DNA of 64,000 bases, taken from positions 65,819 through 129,818 of the forward strand of contig NAOQ01000098.1 of the NCBI GenBank assembly GCA_002751075.1. Reading direction: 5' to 3'. Positions 1-10,680 of this stretch are shown piece by piece. Positions within the stretch are counted from its first letter, which is position 1, and each line of letters begins with the position of its first letter. Origin of the DNA: Ichthyophonus hoferi. Taxonomy: Eukaryota; Opisthokonta; Ichthyosporea; Ichthyophonida; Ichthyophonidae. The translations under genes and the position numbers were made by a program. Below the pieces are notes generated by a model, which was not told the DNA's origin, searched no databases, and saw only the letters and a list, made by a program, of their open reading frames with translations.

Positions 1-293
1 AAGGATACAGTATTGTGTTTATGTTTAAATGTACCATCTTTTCATTCAATCTCGGATTCCGGTACATTGTAGTGTATAATTCCTTTGTTTTACGAAAGGT
101 AACAAGTGGCTGTGATGATTGGAAGATAATCATGTGCATGCGTGACATTTATTTCCAGTATTGTGTATTTATCTTAGTTATATATTATGATGCATTGGAA
201 ATAAAGTTTCAATTCATATTTATTTCTCTTGTTTTTTTTTTCCCCTTTTTTAGACATGTAAACAGAATACTAATATCTATTGACAATCTACAG

Positions 294-394
294 TGTATCA
301 ACTCAAGCTTGGAACAGTTGATCAGACTGAGGCAGATACAGAATGGGTCGCAAAGCCGTATATGAACACGGCAAAGAAGCGCAACTACCTTTGA
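294..394 (+). CDS. Last exon of an unidentified gene (partial)
   Basis: A likely terminal exon begins right after an acceptor (ATCTACAG) and runs 33 codons to a TGA. The peptide includes KLGTVDQTEADTEWVAKPYM and ends KKRNYL, which has coding-like composition. I do not recognise the family. Upstream exons must lie in bases 1-230 or outside the window. A longer overlapping frame from base 15 (116 codons) also exists, but it is rich in Phe/Ile/Val and looks like translated intron. Bases 395-2,229 downstream show AATAAA-like motifs but no convincing gene. Confidence 0.4.
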
Positions 395-2229
395 ATTGGT
401 TGTACATTTTAGGACGTAGCTATGACTCGGTTTTTATCCCTTTCCTCTTGTTTACATATATACAAATAAACGTACACGAGCATACGTCAGTGTCAGTGTG
501 AGGTGAACCTCTCACATTTTAAGTCTTGGACGACTTTGACTTTTCTTATATATATTATATTTATATGTTATGCCTAACATACTTTAGACCATACATGCCG
601 GTGCCATAAATATTGAGAATATATATGTACGTTGGGCATGAATAATGCAATGTACACTGAGGTAAATCTGCACATAGGTGACGTACCTGTCATTTATACA
701 ATAGTTGAGGATACTAAATGGATTCGCCTGGATCGGATCACAACATTTTAAATAAAGAAACTAAAATCAATATTTCAAGTATAGAAAGGTCTTTGTTTAT
801 AATTTTGTTATTATTTATTTTAGTTTCTCTGTCGAGTATGTCTTGGGAGCCAATCTAACGGCCCAAATGTACCATTGCTTAGTTATATTAATTGCGCCAT
901 AAAATGCCAGGTTATTTAAAATACATGTGTAATGCACGAATAAAAACTAAAGGAGAATTATAGTAATATCCCATAGGTTGTTTATTTTCTCTTGCAATCT
1001 CTCCAATTATGTTTAAGTGGATAGATGTGTTACGAATCGCTAGAAAAATGAAGTGTTATTTGAGGAATCCTATAGGCCGATTTTTGGTATACTATATTAT
1101 AAAAAAGCTAAGTGCAAGTTATTTTTATTATTTTTTATTAAGAGTATCGTGATGCTCTTTGGGCGATTGGAATCTCCTCAAAATGATGTTTTTTCCGGTG
1201 CAAATATTTGGTTGGAGATGTCGTTGACGAATGTTGAACGAGATTAGGAACACGTGTAACGTGGAATCAGGACGTTGGATTATCATGGAGGATCCACAGA
1301 TTTATCACAGAAAAAATTCTATTCAACTAAGGGGACGTATTTAGACCAGAAACATTTAGATTTTGTATTTGTGGTTACAATGGGGCCTTTGCACCTTAAC
1401 ATACCTGGCAATACACTTGCTATTATTTCCTGATTATGACAACGTGTTAGATTGAGTCACCACTGAAAACATGCTAATTCGCCGACAATGGCAAACCCAG
1501 TAGCCTCCAAAGTCGGGGAAATCCCGTCCCATTATTTTGCTCATTCAGAGATGTGCAGATTGTAAAGTAGAATTTTCATTTTTAGTTTTGTCGCGAGCAA
1601 TAAGTCTGAGCTGAGAAGCTTATCTTATAGCATAATATTCAAAACAATGCATATTTTCTTTTCCAAAATATTACTGGGCCTATTTTTTATAAGTTACTAA
1701 GGCTGTTTTAATCACTGGTTAGAAAGGTGCAATTGGATGGGTATGTTAAAACAATTTTATCCTGTCTGTACACGTGACCACCTGGTCTGAGATAAGTATC
1801 ATAAGGTGGCATATTTTTAGCAGTTGTATTGGATATTGCCATAATACTATAAATATTTTCCCCCTCCCATTCGATGCAGTGAAAATTGATAAAAGTGATT
1901 AAGCATTGGGAATAAGAGCTGCTAAATTTAACAGATGTCTAAACAAAGGGAAATGCACACTGGCGAATTACGGCAGATCGTCAAAGTGCCAAGAGATCAC
2001 ATTTACGTGTAGTCGTCTCAGGCCTCTTGCCTAGAGCGTTATGCTTACGTAAGAAATCAACTATTTCTTAAGGTATGACATAAGCATAATGGTATGCCGT
2101 GACCTGATAAATCGGATTAAATGTGGGGACTCTGATATTAAAATTACAATACATCCATGTATAGCAATATAATCAACGATGAAATGAGTAATCGGATTAT
2201 AATAATAAAGTACATAAAAATAATCCCAT
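395..2229. other. Non-coding stretch, no gene seen
   Basis: AT-rich DNA with short ORFs only. An AATAAA near 750 could serve as a poly(A) signal for the gene ending at 394. I see no RNA gene or clear mobile element here. Confidence 0.5.
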
Positions 2230-2568
2230 GGAAACTCTCGCCAACGCAGAGTGAATTCATCGGCATGGCAACCGCAACGCAGCAGACTGCATATATTGTA
2301 GCCCAAATGGATGGACTAGCTTTCGACACTGGAAGAATACTGCTGTACGGCGATACCACAAGTGCCATACAGCTATGCAGTAAGATATGTGTACCCAAAA
2401 ACATACGCCATATTGCTGTTCATTTCCACTAACTATATCGGGGAACCCGTAAGCAATAACAAGATCGAAGTCAGAAGCATCTCATTTAAGGATCAAGCCG
2501 CTGACTGTATGATCAAGCCTTTCGGACCCGAACCATTTCAAACGGTCAAGAAACTTCTGCATCTGTAA
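2230..2568 (+). mobile_element. Ty1/copia-type retrotransposon fossil (RNase H / 3' end of pol)
   Basis: Two overlapping frames encode pieces typical of the C-terminal RNase H region of copia polyproteins: SPTQSEFIGMATATQQTA (family pattern S-TEAEY-A), LLYGDTTSAIQLC (family YCDN-SAI-L), the KNIRHIAVHFH stretch (family RTKHIDI-YHF), and FKDQAADCMIKPF (family T-DQ-AD--TKPL). Only this terminal part is present and it is broken, so it is an old remnant. No gag, protease, integrase or flanking LTR pair could be recognised around it. Confidence 0.78.
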
Positions 2569-3400
2569 GCACAAACATAGGAGAGCATATCCTATATTGC
2601 ATCCAGAAAAAGCCCTCGTGGCGTGGCGGCAACGTTACGGTAACTGCTTTTCTTTTACTTGACTCTTCAACGTTTCAGCCAATGGGAGAATGCTGTAAGA
2701 CCATGAACTTAACGTAGTTCGGCCGAAGTTAGGGTAACGACGCTCCAAAATTAGTTAATTACACATTCTTAACCAGGTGATTTTATTTGTCAATACGTAG
2801 AAAAATATTCCTAAGTAGTTGATTTGATTTGGCATAAATGTAGAATTAACACTTCAAATAACGAGGTACTTGGCTAAAGAGATGAAGAGCTACTCCAATG
2901 AGAACACAATGGTATTAGATTGTTAATAAAATTGAATAATTTTAGTGGTTCATCTGTGAATTGCCAATAATAAGGATCTTTATGATCGGTCCCAAGGAAG
3001 TCGAGAAAGGATAAAAGTTGAACGGAAACAAATAATAAAGCGCTTCACATACACGTGTAACATCAATACATGAAAATACGAGTACTTTCGTGACACAAAA
3101 AACTTTATAATTACTATTATACGTTAAACAACATCTTATATATATATATATACTCTGATGATTAGGAAGTATTTGATCTGTATTTTTTAATCATTGTTTC
3201 TTATGGCTATGTATATTTATCCTCTGGCACTTGACTATAAATAAGCCTCAGTGTTCTGAAGATAAATATATTTTTGACATAGGGAATACGGAGTACTGTT
3301 TATATACTTTCAAGGACAATAAAAATAATTACACACAAACTGTGAACATCTCGCTGATCTCACATTGTCATCCCTAGATAAAAATTGCTAGAGTCGCATA
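2569..3400. other. Non-coding stretch, no gene seen
   Basis: AT-rich intergenic DNA between the copia fragment and the hairpin element. It includes a short (TA)n run near 3,138-3,150. No coding exon or RNA gene is supported. Confidence 0.5.
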
Positions 3401-3733
3401 ATAATAAAGGAAATTGAAAGAAATGTACATTTTTGCTCTTTTCATGACTAAAGGAATTTTTTTTTTACCTACATTTTTATAATTTTTGAACAAAAGTTTG
3501 TTTATCACGAAAACAAATAGTTGGAAAATCTTTTAGTGTAATTGTCTTACGTAAGCCTTCATTCATCTTTCCTCGCATTCTTTCTGTACATTACACTAAA
3601 AGATTTTCCAACTATTTTTTTTTCCTGATAAACAAATTTTTGTTCAAAAAATTATAAAAATGTATGTAAAAATAAAATTCCCTCCGTGAAAATGGCAAAA
3701 ATGTACATTTCTTTCAATTTCTTCTTTATTATT
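3401..3733. repeat. MITE-like long inverted repeat (hairpin)
   Basis: The left arm (about 3,401-3,542) is nearly the exact reverse complement of the right arm (about 3,590-3,733), with a central loop of about 47 bases. Both ends carry AATTGAAAGAAATGTACATT or its complement, and both inner ends carry GGAAAATCTTTTAGTGTAAT. Arms of ~140 bp with only small indels indicate a fold-back element (MITE or snapback) of fairly recent origin. No transposase is present. The exact boundaries and target-site duplication are uncertain. Confidence 0.8.
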
Positions 3734-4230
3734 CTATTTCGTTTTTTAGTTCAAATTGTCCATTTATTGTTGGGATCTGTCTATTTATGCAGGAATTTGT
3801 CGAATTATTTCTGGGATTTGACAATTGTTTTCCGGAAACCCCTGTAGGATATCCTTAAACGAACATTCCATAGAAATGATAAATTCAAGTCACATAGGAA
3901 CCCTTGTTAAATTGTCATTGTTTAATTTAAATTTTATAATAATTATGATAATGAAAGTGTCAGAATATTTTAAAAAATATATTGGATTTGTAATTAATTT
4001 TCAATCAAAATTTGCAGCTGAACTTTGCTTACTTTTCTATCCCTGTTAAACCCCATTAACTATATTTTGAAATAATGACTTGAACTGACGTAATTATATT
4101 GCGTTTTAGCAAAAAATGTCTAAATCCAGTAGGCAAACCTAATATATTTTATTTTAATACTTTGCGTCCTTTTATTTTTGTTTTCTTTTTATTAAAAGTT
4201 CCTTTATCTTGTTTTACATTGCAGGCAACC
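3734..4230. other. Upstream region of the gamma carbonic anhydrase gene
   Basis: AT-rich DNA between the hairpin element and the gamma carbonic anhydrase start codon. Short ORFs are present, but none has coding character. The promoter should lie here, though no clear TATA box can be assigned. Confidence 0.4.
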
Positions 4231-5825
4231 ATGTTACTTTCCACTAGTTTGTCGCGCTCATGTTTCAGGTCATTGAGCAGAAATGTAGCCATTATTGGGA
4301 AAAATTGGTATACAACTGGCGAGGTCTGTACAACTTTAAAAGATAAACCTTGTTTGGACCCAACCAGCTGGATAGCTCCCAGTGCAGATGTCATTGGAAA
4401 GTAGGGCCTTCTTTATGGCTACTCTATGTTTGTTATTTTTTATCTTGAAATACCCATATGTGCCCTAACAAATCTATCATATTACTCTGAAATTCTCTCT
4501 TCTATCTTTTTTGTTATATCTTTATCCTTGGTATTGGAAATGTGCTTTCTCTGTCTTCATTTTTCATTAGTTTTACATATCCGCTTCTTTTTTTTTCTTT
4601 TTTTTATTATTCTATATTTAAGAAGCCTAGTGTGACAGCATATGGAACTAGCCTAAAAAAACAAGAAAATTCCGTGAAAAACAAAACTTTCTTACATTAT
4701 CTCCACTCGACCGCAGTACTGTAGTAGCTGTTACAGCTTTTGTGTGTTTATAAAGTTATTCAGGCCATTCCATGGTATCATCTACTAGAATGTCCCTTAC
4801 CTCTTCTAGATTAATATTGTTTTTTTGTTTTTTTACTGCCCTAAGTACTAGGTCATTACCTATAATTATTTATAATTTTAAGATTTTAGAATGCTCTTTA
4901 ACTAGGCACATTGGTGTATTACTCTCACTTTCACATATCTAATATATCCCAAAGGATAATGCATCATCTTCTAGAGATAAGAGACGCTTTATTCTTTGTG
5001 CGATCATTAAACGCCTTCCTCATATATATATATATAGGTATATACACACTTGCATATACAAAGTTCATTGATATAGGCACATTGTGTTGCTAATTCTGAT
5101 TGTTTTTTTAATTTTTATTTAGCTTTGCCTGGTCTCTTTTGGTTAAAAATGCCTATAGAAGGAAAGAAAAATGTTTATGAAATACAGAAATGCAAAACAA
5201 AATGAGTTACTGTAAGTGAGAAGAAGAAGAGATTGAATTTCCATTTAGGTATTCCGTAGTAGCCCTTTATGGATAGCCTCCTACTGCAGTTTTTACTTTC
5301 CTATATATATGTATGTAATGAATGCACCAGCATCTTGTCATTAAAACTAAATGTACATCCTTACTGGATTTACTCAGAGTAAAGCTTGGAGAGTCCTCCT
5401 CTGTGTTCTACCACTGCACTTTACGAGCAGACCTCAATCATATAACCATTGGTAAAAGAACTAATATACAAGACAACGCTATCATTCACGTTGGCAGTAA
5501 CGAAGGTACAACAGTAGGAAATGGCGTAACAGTTGGGCACGGGGCTATACTGCATGGCTGCACTGTGGGGGATAATGTACTGATTGGAATGGGTGCTATA
5601 ATAATGAATCGTTCAGTTATTGGGGCAGATAGTATAGTGGCTGCGGGTGCGCTTATTGCGAAAGAGAAAGTTTTCCCACCACGATCGCTTATTGTGGGTT
5701 CCCCTGCCTCGGTAATTAGGAGAATAACGGAACCAGAGGTGATATGGTTAAGGGCACAGGCAGAAAAATATGTGCACGTTGCCAAGTCCCATGCAGAACT
5801 ACTTGCAAATAATGCGAAATGTTAA
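4231..5825 (+). CDS. Gamma-class carbonic anhydrase, mitochondrial
   Basis: Two exons: 4231..4400 and 5378..5825 (intron GTAGGG...CTCAG, phase 2), giving 205 residues. The first ~20 residues are rich in Ser/Arg/Leu without acidic residues, as in a mitochondrial presequence. The rest is a left-handed beta-helix of hexapeptide repeats, for example IGKRTNIQDNAIIHV and VTVGHGAILHGCTVG. The RxD...TNIQD core is present (R73, D75, N86, Q88, D89), as are the three Zn-ligand histidines (H94, H111, H116). The acidic loop of archaeal Cam is absent, so it is CamH-like. In plants and several protists such proteins are membrane-arm subunits of respiratory complex I. That role, or a free hydratase role, is inferred from the family. 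An AATAAA near 6,052 could be the poly(A) signal. Confidence 0.93.
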
Positions 5826-6861
5826 GATTTATTTACCCGGCATATGTGTCTAGATTATTAGTTATGGAGGTGGCTGCATTATGGCATCTAGTGGACAAGG
5901 TTACGATAATGATATAAGGAACGAAAAGAAAGGAGAAGCTGTTTCTAGAGAATGTAGCTAGGTTAATGGTACATTCTGTACAATGCCAATTAGGCCCAAA
6001 GTTATATGTTGGCTAGCTTCTTCTGAAAAGCAATACACAATATAGGATTTGAATAAAGGGGATGTTAGCATCACAATTTTTTTTAATGAGCTATTTCATA
6101 CTATGCTAACATAGGATTAGAATTACATTAATGTTAGTAGAAAAATACTATTTTTATCTCCACGTCAATGTAGAGAAGTCTGGCTTCGTGTTCTGTTATA
6201 GTATATACCACGCTATCGGATGCCAAGTCCATAAAAACTAGGCTTATAAAAAAACATTTCTGTAAGCCGACTGTGCCGTGGTTAAACTGGATTATGTTTT
6301 ACAACATGGTAATATATTTTAAAGCAAAGGATGCATTAGTCGTGCAGAGGTTAGGCGTCGTAGCTTAATAAACCCTATTTATGTCACCTCTATAGAGTTG
6401 ATGTGGAACCGCTACAGCTGTAATCCTTAATAATATATCGCCATCCTATATGCATATACACGTCCTTGGTATTCATGCAGCAATTTTTCTTCAATAGATA
6501 TTTCAATATATATTGTCTCCGTCTATTGACGCTTAGGTTTTCCTTTGCTGAGTTCGTTATTTTGTTGGATTGTAGAAAACCTGGCCAAGGAATCATGTCG
6601 GTAATACATATTTTTTATTATTTCATTAATTGCGGTTGCCTTAACCTAGTTAGAGAAAGAACCAGCTTTCATTTAATCGCAAGCAGAGGCAAAATCTGAT
6701 TTTTTTAAAGGTGAAACAACATCTTAAGAATCTTTTATCCCTAGCGCATTCATTTACGTTTCATTATTTTGAAGTCGACCCTCCAAGTATTTTTCCGGTA
6801 TTCATTGATTGTGTTCCTAATTAGCATCTTATTATTATACAGAATTCGGAATTTCATTTTA
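5826..6861. other. Intergenic between converging carbonic anhydrase and zinc-finger genes
   Basis: About 1 kb separating the 3' ends of the plus-strand carbonic anhydrase and the minus-strand zinc-finger gene. It holds presumptive 3' UTRs. No additional coding exon was seen. Confidence 0.5.
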
Positions 6862-7818
6862 TTACAAATTCTTTAGTCCGTGCGAAAATGATTGATACAT
6901 TGCCTTGGATATTTTAATATCATGACCTAGATTACTATGATGTTGCAGAGACCTAAATTCTTGATAGCTCTTATTACAAATAAAGCAAACAAACGAAAGA
7001 GAAAGCTGTGATCGTCTTCTTCTGAGTCTTCTTTCTCCTGTAAAGGTTCTTTTCTTCTTACTGCTGCTAAGTCTTGCCCTTGTCCCATTGTTTGATTCGT
7101 ACGTATTTTCAAGCTTATGCCCATCCACAAGCTTGTCTGAGGAATTGACAATTGACGGGACACGTTCGTTAGGAGGATCCATATCTGGTGAATCAGGAGG
7201 AGAATTTAGAAGGGAAGACTCTGAATGCAAAGAAAATCGCCGTGTGGATGAATATAGGTCACTGCCATTATAGTTTAATCTGCTTGATTCGGGAATTTCC
7301 TTCACATTCAACGGTGAAGTGTTGTTGAGTAACATTAAATATGCATTAGAGATGTCATTAATACCGGCAGCCATGGGCACGTCGAGGTTGGTCATAGTGG
7401 CATATGCGTTGGGGCAGGAGTTTGTACGTGGCCGATATTGGGGTTGATTTGGAAAGCAAGGCACAGGGTTATTTCCTGAGTTGAGTTCCAGGATGCTCGC
7501 ACTGTTGCTCTCAAAGGGATACGTCATATTGAGGGATGGAAATTGAACAGGCATATTTGTTTGAGATGGGCGCAACTGATTGTCAGGAAGAGGAAAATCG
7601 GAGTTGATATACCTGGGTATTGGGAGTATTTCCACATCAAGTTGTTCTAAGTCACTACATATAACGTTCATGTATTCCTCAAGGTTGAATTTTTCATTAG
7701 AGGGACCTGATGCGTCGATCTCTGCTTGTTTTAGAACCATTGCTACAGAGGATGGATCAAGGTCATAAAACTCCAGGTCGTCTATTTTGGGCGCGGATTC
7801 ACTAATACTAGACGCCAT
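6862..7818 (-). CDS. Single-C2H2 zinc-finger protein, putative transcription factor (paralog 1)
   Basis: Intronless ORF of 318 residues with an ATG start. A conserved N-terminal block (DDLEFYDLDPSSVAMVLKQAE) resembles an acidic/hydrophobic activation or docking segment. A proline-directed motif SPPDSPDMD lies near the middle. A basic stretch RRLRRRRSQLSL, likely nuclear-localising and DNA-contacting, directly precedes one C2H2 finger (C278, C281, H294, H299; C-x2-C-x12-H-x4-H). A lone finger with a basic flank is compatible with DNA binding, but the target is unknown. It is the paralog of the gene at 12,699-13,622; the N-block, TRRFS...PPDSPDMD segment, basic stretch and finger are shared and the linkers have diverged. 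No named family is recognised. Confidence 0.85.
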   Translation of the reverse strand: MASSISESAPKIDDLEFYDLDPSSVAMVLKQAEIDASGPSNEKFNLEEYMNVICSDLEQLDVEILPIPRYINSDFPLPDNQLRPSQTNMPVQFPSLNMTYPFESNSASILELNSGNNPVPCFPNQPQYRPRTNSCPNAYATMTNLDVPMAAGINDISNAYLMLLNNTSPLNVKEIPESSRLNYNGSDLYSSTRRFSLHSESSLLNSPPDSPDMDPPNERVPSIVNSSDKLVDGHKLENTYESNNGTRARLSSSKKKRTFTGERRLRRRRSQLSLSFVCFICNKSYQEFRSLQHHSNLGHDIKISKAMYQSFSHGLKNL

Positions 7819-8024
7819 TATATCATTTACTACCGTATTGTTAGCAATGCTACAGCAATGCTACTTCGAATACTTCAAATAAGGATATTGAAGAGTTGTA
7901 ATGAAAAGGGTATGATTCACAAACATACGGTATTTCAAAAAATCGAAAAACAAAAACAAACAAAACAAAAAGCCATTACACTTGCTTCACGCAACTTCAA
8001 CTTGAAAGTAAGCGTGCTTGTGGT

Positions 8025-8084
8025 ATTTATATAATCCTACTTTAGCTAATCGCAAATGGTAGGCTTTTGTTTACGCAGCATTGG
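8025..8084 (-). promoter_or_regulatory. Promoter of zinc-finger paralog 1: TATA plus two conserved boxes
   Basis: Reading on the minus strand toward the gene: CCAATGCTG (8084-8076), GCGATTAG (8053-8046) and TATATAAAT (8033-8025), about 207 bases before the ATG. The same three boxes with nearly the same spacing occur before paralog 2, which supports function rather than chance. Confidence 0.6.
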
Positions 8085-8929
8085 TTCGGATTACGATAAG
8101 ATCCCTCAATATCATACCGGCTTAGCGGGATTCCAAAAACATTTTACCCTATGGTGGCTACACGACTAAGATTCCAAGCGTATTCTCATTGGTGTCTTTC
8201 ACATTCTTTGCTATTTCGTGGGTTGATTGATCCTTTAATTTTACTGGGGCATGCTTCAGCAATGAAATATGGTTTTTGCCTTTATCAGTAGTCTAATAGT
8301 TCCAAAAAGAACTGTTGGTCTACGATCGAATAAGATAATGGCTGACTCGTTTTTTGTCCTTCACTTCCTAATATCATTTAAGGGATCGAAATTGTCTTAA
8401 TTTAAGAATTATATTGAAATTTTTTCTTAGATCGAAGTCAATCATTCAAAAAGATCCAGATCCATAAGAGTTTCTTATGAATCATGATCAAAATTGTAGT
8501 GATATTTACTGATAAAGGATGTTATAGTAAACACATTACAAACTCATTTACTATTTTTTCAGGCACATCAAAGCAGAACCATTTAAGTATACTGCAGTAC
8601 ATTTGCGTGGCTGGGAACACAAGAATAGCTAGAATGAAGAATGACCAAATGCAAGAATTGAGAAAAATGTATAAAATGCCTATTTAAAAGAACACGTGAT
8701 AAGTTAATAACTACGACAATATACTATATTGTACAATTTGAAATGCCCCCAGTTACTACCTCTTTATATAATATAAAAGCATACTATTTTTTTGTACAAG
8801 ACGCTTCAATATATACAGATAGCTTATAGCTGAAAATGACTATCTTATCAGTCTTTTCTTTTTTTTTCTTTCGTGCCTGTTTAACGTTTTTACTTCAAAA
8901 TAATTTGGGAGGGAAAGTGTTGGAGAAAT
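8085..8929. other. Intergenic DNA upstream of paralog 1
   Basis: No supported gene between the promoter boxes and the start of the tandem array. One 67-codon ORF (8,484-8,687) has no recognisable features. Confidence 0.4.
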
Positions 8930-10680
8930 GGAGTAGAAAGTGAATTAAAAACTGAACATCCGACACCCGGAGTTATAGATACCAAATTTACATTTATGTT
9001 ACCATCAATCTTTTGATATGGTTGTGTGCCAATAGGCCATCCATCTACTCTTAATATGATATTTATATTTAATTCTTTTAAATGTTTAGGCAGTTCCTTT
9101 TTATAATTAATTAATATTAAAGCGTTAAACCTTTTAAAATAAATTTGAAATCATAAGCTATATATTTTTAACTGTTGCAAGTATCTGGAAGAGGAGTAGA
9201 CCGCCTTCGACGCGATTGTCTTGGCGTCAGCCCTTTGTAAAGCTAATGTTATCATGCTATAAAAAGTGAACCGAAACTGAGGATAGGAAAATGGAATTGT
9301 AAGAGTTAAAACTAACATTCCTGTTACTGTAAATATTTTGATATGGTGTATCCGCCAGTAGTCATAGGTCATCAATCTATTCTTAGTATGAGGTTTCTAT
9401 TTGATTACTTTAACTGCTTATGCAGTTCCTTTTAAAATTATTCAATATATTAAAATTTTAAAACTCTTAGTGGAGAACTCTTAAAGTGTAAATTATATAT
9501 AAATGCTGTTTTGTACATCATTTATATTGCTATTAGTGCTTGAAAGTGAACCGCTTTCAATGCGATTGCCTTAGAGTCAGCCGTTTCTGAGGCTACCGAT
9601 ATTATTGTTGTGGAAAATGAACCGAAAGTGGGGATGAAAAACCGGAATTATGGATGCCAAATGAACATTCCTGTTACTATGAGTATTTTGATACGGTTAT
9701 ATGTTCTGGCACATGCCATTCATCTGTTCTTAATGTAAGTTTTCGGTTTATTTAATTTAAGCACTTTAATAGATCCTTTTATAATTAGTTAGTATTAAAA
9801 CATTTAAACTCTTAGAAACATCTGAAAACATAAGCTATATGTATGTTCTCTTGCACATAATTTAGACTGTTGCAAGTGCCTGGAAGAGGAGTGGACCACC
9901 TTCATTGCGATTGTCTTGGAGTCAGCCATTTCTAAAGTCAACGATATCATTCTATGGAAGAATAGCCGAAAGTGAGGATAAAAGATCAGATATAGATTCA
10001 AATGAAGGCTCCTGTTCCCGTGAATATTTTGATATGATTTTATGTGCCAGTGTAGTCATATGCTATCTATTTATTTTTAATATAAGCTTTCTATTCAAGT
10101 ATGTGAAATACTTAAGTAGTTCCTTTTTACAATTAGTCAATACTTGAGCTTTTAAAAAAATTTTTTGGAGAAATCTAAACGTATAAACCATGTATGTATG
10201 TGTATTCTCCGGTACATCATTTAGACTGTTGCAAATGCTTGGAAGTGAGTGGACCGTCTTCAATGCGATTGTTTTGGAATCAGCCCTCTCTAAAGCTGCC
10301 GATATCGTTGACGTGTGTGGACTAAAAAGTGAGGACAAGAGACGTAGTTATAGATGACCAATTAACATTCCTGTTACCATGAATATTTTGATTTGGTTAT
10401 ATGTGCCAATAATCATAGGCCATCAATCTGTCCTTCTTCAATTGTTTTAAATGTTTATGCAGTTCCTTTTATAATTAGCCAACAGTTGAGCTTTTAGACC
10501 TTCTTTAGAGAAATATGAAAGTATAAACTAGATATATATATGTATGTATGTGTGTGTGTTCTCTAGTACATCATTTAGACTGTTGCAAGTGCTTAAAAGA
10601 GTAGTGGACCGCCTTCAACGCGATAGCCTGGGAGTCAGCCCTTTCTAAAACTAACGATATCTGTTAAAAATGTTAAAAAC
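8930..10680. repeat. Five-copy tandem array, ~350-bp unit
   Basis: Two modules alternate five times. Module X (around 8,985, 9,318, 9,665, 10,008, 10,366) contains variants of ATTCCTGTTAC, ATATTTTGAT and GGCCAT-ATCTGT. Module Y (around 9,171, 9,527, 9,866, 10,226, 10,577) contains GACTGTTGCAAGT, GGACCGCCTTCAATGCGATT and GTCAGCCCTTTCTAAAG. Spacing between copies is about 335-360 bp. Copies have diverged by substitutions and small indels. On the minus strand module Y stays open in several copies, with peptides such as RADSKTIALKTVHS, but no copy has a convincing gene. The array sits exactly between the two zinc-finger paralogs. Confidence 0.8.

Noticed and set aside
1985-2045. Possible reverse copy of repeat A near the copia fragment
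   Set aside because: Only about 15 bases (AGGCAAGAGGCCT region) match and the flanks do not align.
9151-10338. Small minus-strand ORFs in each tandem-array unit
   Set aside because: Frames are not conserved in length or start among the five copies; the DNA repeat, not a protein, is the conserved object.
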